In this document: piece after piece, positions 6,014-8,712 of the stretch
Layout of the letters: each line of letters begins with the position of its first letter
Numbering within the stretch: position 1 is the stretch's first letter
Assembly: GCA_963169175.1 (NCBI GenBank)
Contig: CAUJFK010000078.1
Location: forward strand, 1 to 8,712
Direction of reading: 5' to 3'
Source of the DNA: Acidobacteriota bacterium
GTDB lineage: Bacteria > Acidobacteriota > Blastocatellia > Pyrinomonadales > Pyrinomonadaceae
Length of the DNA stretch: 8,712 nt
Made by a program: the position numbers and the translations under genes
Notes under the pieces: generated by a model
The model's input: only the letters and a program-made list of their open reading frames with translations
The model's database searches: none
What the model was told of the DNA's origin: nothing

Positions 6014-7816
6014 TTAGTTGAGAATCGTTCTGATAGAGTGAATTCGCATCTGGCCGCCGTTTGCGACCAATAGTCCGATGAACGTCAAGCCGAACACTTT
6101 CGAAGTCTTCAATTCCATCCGTTCGCCGCTATTGACCGAAATGCGGGCTGTCGCCGACGCCGCATTGTATTGCACCGAGATATTCAAAACCTCGCCCGGT
6201 TTAAATGTGCCCGGGTACAACTCTTCTTCACCGATGCGGTGTGCGAGATAGAAAAACTCCGTAGTGCGCCTGTTGTTTTGCTGGCGGTCAGGCACACCTG
6301 CTCCTATGTAGATCCTGTCGCCTGAAAATCGCATACGCAAGCAGGCATCGTTTGGGTCGCGGGGCGAAAGCAGCGTGTTGCCCAAAAGAATGTATCCGTC
6401 CGATTTACCTGCTTGTACCCTAATTCGAATCTCGCCGACCGATAAAAAAGGTATGTTCCTAACAATGCCTGCTGCGTTCTTGTTTTTAGGATTCTGTTCG
6501 ATCTCAAGCCAGAGTGAATCATCCGCGGCGAGTATGTACCGCTCGACCGCCGCGGCCGCACTCGGTCCGGGATCGATCGTGTGCCATCCGGTCCTTCCGT
6601 CGCTCAAGTCGGCTGTAACATCTTTTGACAAGATCCACGCTCTGCTAACGCGCGCGAAGGTCGGCCGGTTGTGCCGCGACCAGTTTCCCTTGTTATACGA
6701 GAGTGCCAGATCTCCATCCTTTGTTTCCGTAAGATAGGAGTAAGTTACATGAGGAACCGATGCGTTGGGGTCATCGGTAAAGTCGGTAAAATCCAATTCG
6801 CGCAAACCTTGAAATGTTTTCCCGTCTTTTGTCAGGCCGAGTAGAAGGCTCTGACGAGCGTAATTTGAGTGAGTGTGATTATTCCATGCTACGGCGATCT
6901 CTCCGCTGCGGAGCCTAAGAGCGGTAGCAGGAGCATTGCTGGATGGCAGGACCGACTCAACGGCATACGTCCAGGTCGCTCCCCGATCGCTGGAAAACGA
7001 CTCCCAAAGAAATCCGGTTTGTGCTCGGATAAGCATCCACAGCTTGCCGCCCGGTAACTCGACGACGGTCGGCTCGCTCGCTCCGCTCTCAAATCCGCCG
7101 CCGCCGGTCCTTAACACACTTGCCGACCGTTTCCAGTTCTTACCGTCGTCGTCGGAGTACATCACGGAAACAGCGAACTGCGATTTCACATTTGTAAGAA
7201 AGCAGAACGGATAGATCAGCCTGCCGTCGCGCAGTTGTTCCATCGAAAGAATGTCGCCCTGATATCGCTCTCCGGTCGGCATTTTCGCGGCATTGCTCCA
7301 CGTCTTCCCTTCGTCATTCGAGCGTTGGATAAAGACCTCGCTCAGGGATTTCTCCGGTGTGCCGGTCTCATAATCATAGCCGCTGTAACGAACGAAAATG
7401 TGCAGAAGCGTTCCGGCTGCCGTCTGGCGGATGTTATGTGAAAGGAGCGAATATTCCGTTGTGCCTTGCTGCAAGACCTTGGGTTCGCCCCAGCTTTTCC
7501 CGCCGTCAGTTGACCGCCGCATTACAAGACGCGAGATCGACCACATCGATTTTGAAAGATACGGTGCCTCCGGTTCAGTTGTTACCCAAAGCAGATCTCC
7601 GTTCTTTAGCGCGGTAATCGGCCCGCTTCGCGATGCCCGGTGGCCAAGGTCAAGCGAAAAACGTTCCATTTCGCCAAAGACCGGGACCGACGCCGGCATT
7701 TTAGGGGTTTCCCGCCCCGAATCTGCAAGCACCATCTGCCCCGTCACAGCGGCCGCAACTACTCCACCCGAAACGGTTAGAAATTGTCGTCGGCCAAGCT
7801 CATTATTCGATCTCAT
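6014..7816 (-). CDS. Tat-exported Asp-box (sialidase-like) protein with C-terminal beta-rich domain
   Basis: A 600-residue exported protein. The N-terminus has a twin-arginine motif (GRRQFL, residues 8-13), then a hydrophobic stretch rich in V, A and G to about residue 31, as in Tat signal peptides. The body to about residue 400 is a six-bladed beta-propeller of the sialidase/neuraminidase type. Asp boxes (S-x-D-x-G-x-T-W) are seen at 102-109, 166-173, 221-228 and 275-282, with a degenerate one near 328-335. By position, E248 (EPTVVEL), R264, R321 and Y359 (TYSYL) match the GH33 glutamate, second and third arginines, and nucleophilic tyrosine. The first arginine motif (RIP) is replaced by RSGPI at 63-67. 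About 190 further residues (roughly 405-600) form a beta-rich, possibly lectin-like domain I cannot name. It is likely to act on a sialic-acid-like or other glycan outside the cytoplasm, but activity is unproven. ATG 7816 is chosen over TTG 7840 because of AAGGAG. Confidence 0.85.
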   Translation of the reverse strand: MRSNNELGRRQFLTVSGGVVAAAVTGQMVLADSGRETPKMPASVPVFGEMERFSLDLGHRASRSGPITALKNGDLLWVTTEPEAPYLSKSMWSISRLVMRRSTDGGKSWGEPKVLQQGTTEYSLLSHNIRQTAAGTLLHIFVRYSGYDYETGTPEKSLSEVFIQRSNDEGKTWSNAAKMPTGERYQGDILSMEQLRDGRLIYPFCFLTNVKSQFAVSVMYSDDDGKNWKRSASVLRTGGGGFESGASEPTVVELPGGKLWMLIRAQTGFLWESFSSDRGATWTYAVESVLPSSNAPATALRLRSGEIAVAWNNHTHSNYARQSLLLGLTKDGKTFQGLRELDFTDFTDDPNASVPHVTYSYLTETKDGDLALSYNKGNWSRHNRPTFARVSRAWILSKDVTADLSDGRTGWHTIDPGPSAAAAVERYILAADDSLWLEIEQNPKNKNAAGIVRNIPFLSVGEIRIRVQAGKSDGYILLGNTLLSPRDPNDACLRMRFSGDRIYIGAGVPDRQQNNRRTTEFFYLAHRIGEEELYPGTFKPGEVLNISVQYNAASATARISVNSGERMELKTSKVFGLTFIGLLVANGGQMRIHSIRTILN

Positions 7817-7820
7817 AATT

Positions 7821-7826
7821 CTCCTT
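7821..7826 (-). promoter_or_regulatory. Ribosome binding site fixing the start of the Tat-exported Asp-box protein
   Basis: On the minus strand AAGGAG lies four bases before ATG 7816-7814. It overlaps the TAA stop of the dehydrogenase gene (7827-7825). It favours this ATG over the in-frame TTG at 7840, which would lie inside the preceding gene and has no comparable site. Confidence 0.75.
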
Positions 7827-8619
7827 ATGCGATAGTCCAACCGCCGTCAACCACAAGATTGTGGCCATTAATATGGCGGGCCGCATCAGAACAGAGAAAC
7901 ACCGCGATCTCGCCGATCTCAGAGGCGTCGATCAACTCTCTCTGCGGCATCGGAGCAAGCATGATCTTCTTAATGACCTCATCCTCGGAAATTCCGTGAT
8001 GTTCTGCCTGGCTTGCAATTTGTCGTTCTACCAAAGCTGTCCGCACGTATGCCGGTGAAACGGCGTTGACGGTCACGCCGGATTCAGCGGCTTCGAGCGC
8101 CGCCGTTTTTGTTAGTCCTATAAGGCCGTGCTTTGCGCTCACATACGCCGCCTTAAACTTTGAGGCAACGACGGAATGGATCGAGGCTATATTCACGATG
8201 CGTCCCCAGCGTTTTGACATCATCCCCGGCAAGAATTGCTGCGTGCAAAGGAACGAGCCGCGCAGCATCACGTTCAATAGCCGGTCCCAATGTTCCAACG
8301 GAAACTTCTCCAACGAACTAACATATTGAAGCCCCGCGCAATTGATCAGGATATCGATCGTTCCAAGTTCCCGAGCGGCGGTTTCACCCATTTTTCTAAC
8401 TTGCTTGCTGTCGCTGACGTCCGCAACGCAAGTGATCGCACGACCGTCGATGACATCCAACCCGGCAATCGATTCTTTTAGAGCGTCAGGTTGAACATCG
8501 GACATGCAAACGGACGCGCCAGATGCTTTGAGGGCCGTGGAGATCGCGTAGCCGATGCCGCTTGCCGCACCAGTGACGACCGCCGCCTTGTTCGAAAGAT
8601 CGATCGTCATAGGCGGCAC
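7825..8619 (-). CDS. Short-chain dehydrogenase, D-3-hydroxybutyrate dehydrogenase-like
   Basis: A 264-residue classical SDR that reduces or oxidises a hydroxy/keto pair with NAD(H), in the cytoplasm. The cofactor motif TGAASGIG lies at residues 16-23. D41 at the end of beta-2 suggests NAD rather than NADP. The NCAG motif is at 93-96, and the active site has S146, Y159 and K163. Residues known to bind the carboxylate and hydroxyl of 3-hydroxybutyrate in bacterial enzymes (Gln94, His144, Lys152, Gln196, Trp257) appear here as Q98, H148, K156, Q200 and W261, all at a constant offset of +4. The fourth classical catalytic residue, an Asn on helix alpha-4, aligns with M118 (read as ATG in the DNA). 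The GTG start at 8619 overlaps the preceding stop and has GGA about six bases upstream. An ATG three codons later (8610) is an alternative start. The true substrate may be another short hydroxy acid. Confidence 0.9.
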   Translation of the reverse strand: MPPMTIDLSNKAAVVTGAASGIGYAISTALKASGASVCMSDVQPDALKESIAGLDVIDGRAITCVADVSDSKQVRKMGETAARELGTIDILINCAGLQYVSSLEKFPLEHWDRLLNVMLRGSFLCTQQFLPGMMSKRWGRIVNIASIHSVVASKFKAAYVSAKHGLIGLTKTAALEAAESGVTVNAVSPAYVRTALVERQIASQAEHHGISEDEVIKKIMLAPMPQRELIDASEIGEIAVFLCSDAARHINGHNLVVDGGWTIA

Positions 8620-8712
8620 TATCTTTCCAGCAGACCGCGAATTACCGGCTCGAGGGCGTTTGCGTAATTTGTAAAACCGAGGTCGGTCGGGTGCACCCCG
8701 TCAAAAGTTGCT
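8619..8712 (-). CDS. SGNH/GDSL-family hydrolase, C-terminal end only (partial)
   Basis: The last 31 codons of a minus-strand gene that enters from the right edge and stops at TAG (8621-8619). The visible peptide contains DGVHPTDLGF followed by a short helix-like tail ending in LLER. The D-x-x-H pair in a DG(V/T)HP-x-D-x-G-F setting is the block V signature of SGNH/GDSL esterases, where Asp and His complete the Ser-His-Asp triad. The Ser block and the oxyanion residues lie outside the window. Family members deacylate or deacetylate lipids, glycans and other esters; the substrate here cannot be told. The stop codon shares one base with the GTG start of the next gene, so the two are probably translationally coupled. 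Placement upstream of two sialidase-like genes makes a carbohydrate esterase role attractive, but that is inference. Confidence 0.75.
   Translation of the reverse strand, partial: ATFDGVHPTDLGFTNYANALEPVIRGLLER

Noticed and set aside
7817..7840. TTG at 7840 as an upstream start for the Tat-exported Asp-box protein
   Set aside because: It would begin inside the preceding dehydrogenase gene; ATG 7816 has AAGGAG directly upstream and leaves a normal Tat n-region.
200..8712. Classical sialic acid catabolic (nan) operon
   Set aside because: Two sialidase-like proteins suggest it, but no NanA, NanK, NanE, NagA/NagB or transporter is present, and the PLP enzymes and M81 protein have no place in that pathway.
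1..8712. CRISPR array, tRNA, rRNA, insertion sequence or phage signals
   Set aside because: No regularly spaced repeats, transposase motifs or RNA-gene-like structures were seen; the Asp-box repeats are protein motifs, not DNA repeats.

Overview
The window is one tightly packed block of eight genes, all on the minus strand, so transcription runs from the right edge (8712) to the left. Gaps between genes are 8 to 57 bases, the first pair overlaps by one base, and there is no internal gap long enough for an obvious promoter. This looks like the distal part of a longer operon whose promoter lies beyond 8712. Base composition is moderately GC-rich, and several genes have AGGAG-type ribosome binding sites. 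One predicted Tat-exported and one Sec-exported protein point to a Gram-negative-type bacterium. The gene mix would fit an environmental phylum such as Acidobacteriota, Planctomycetota or Verrucomicrobiota, but nothing here fixes the taxonomy.

Layout in transcription order: (1) 8712-8619, C-terminal tail of an SGNH/GDSL hydrolase, cut by the window edge; (2) 8619-7825, a short-chain dehydrogenase very like D-3-hydroxybutyrate dehydrogenase; (3) 7816-6014, a Tat-exported Asp-box (sialidase-like) protein with an extra C-terminal domain; (4) 5989-5318, an RraA-like protein carrying the divalent-metal pyruvate-aldolase signature; (5) 5306-4173, a second, Sec-exported Asp-box protein; (6) 4162-3077, a fold-type II PLP enzyme of the threonine synthase group; (7) 3067-1595, an M81/MlrC-type metallohydrolase; (8) 1537-200, a class III PLP aminotransferase/aminomutase of the glutamate-1-semialdehyde type. 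Bases 1-199 hold no clear gene, apart from a possible start of another minus-strand reading frame at 77-1.

How they might work together (inference): two exported beta-propeller proteins, and perhaps the SGNH esterase, would trim an external glycan or glycoconjugate. The cytoplasmic enzymes (aldolase, dehydrogenase, two PLP enzymes, metallo-amidohydrolase) would then break down, or build, an unusual amino- or keto-acid. The operon has no NanA-type lyase, kinase or epimerase within view, so it is not standard sialic acid catabolism. The RraA-like protein is a candidate pyruvate-releasing aldolase in its place. No transporter, regulator, mobile element, CRISPR array, tRNA or rRNA is visible.
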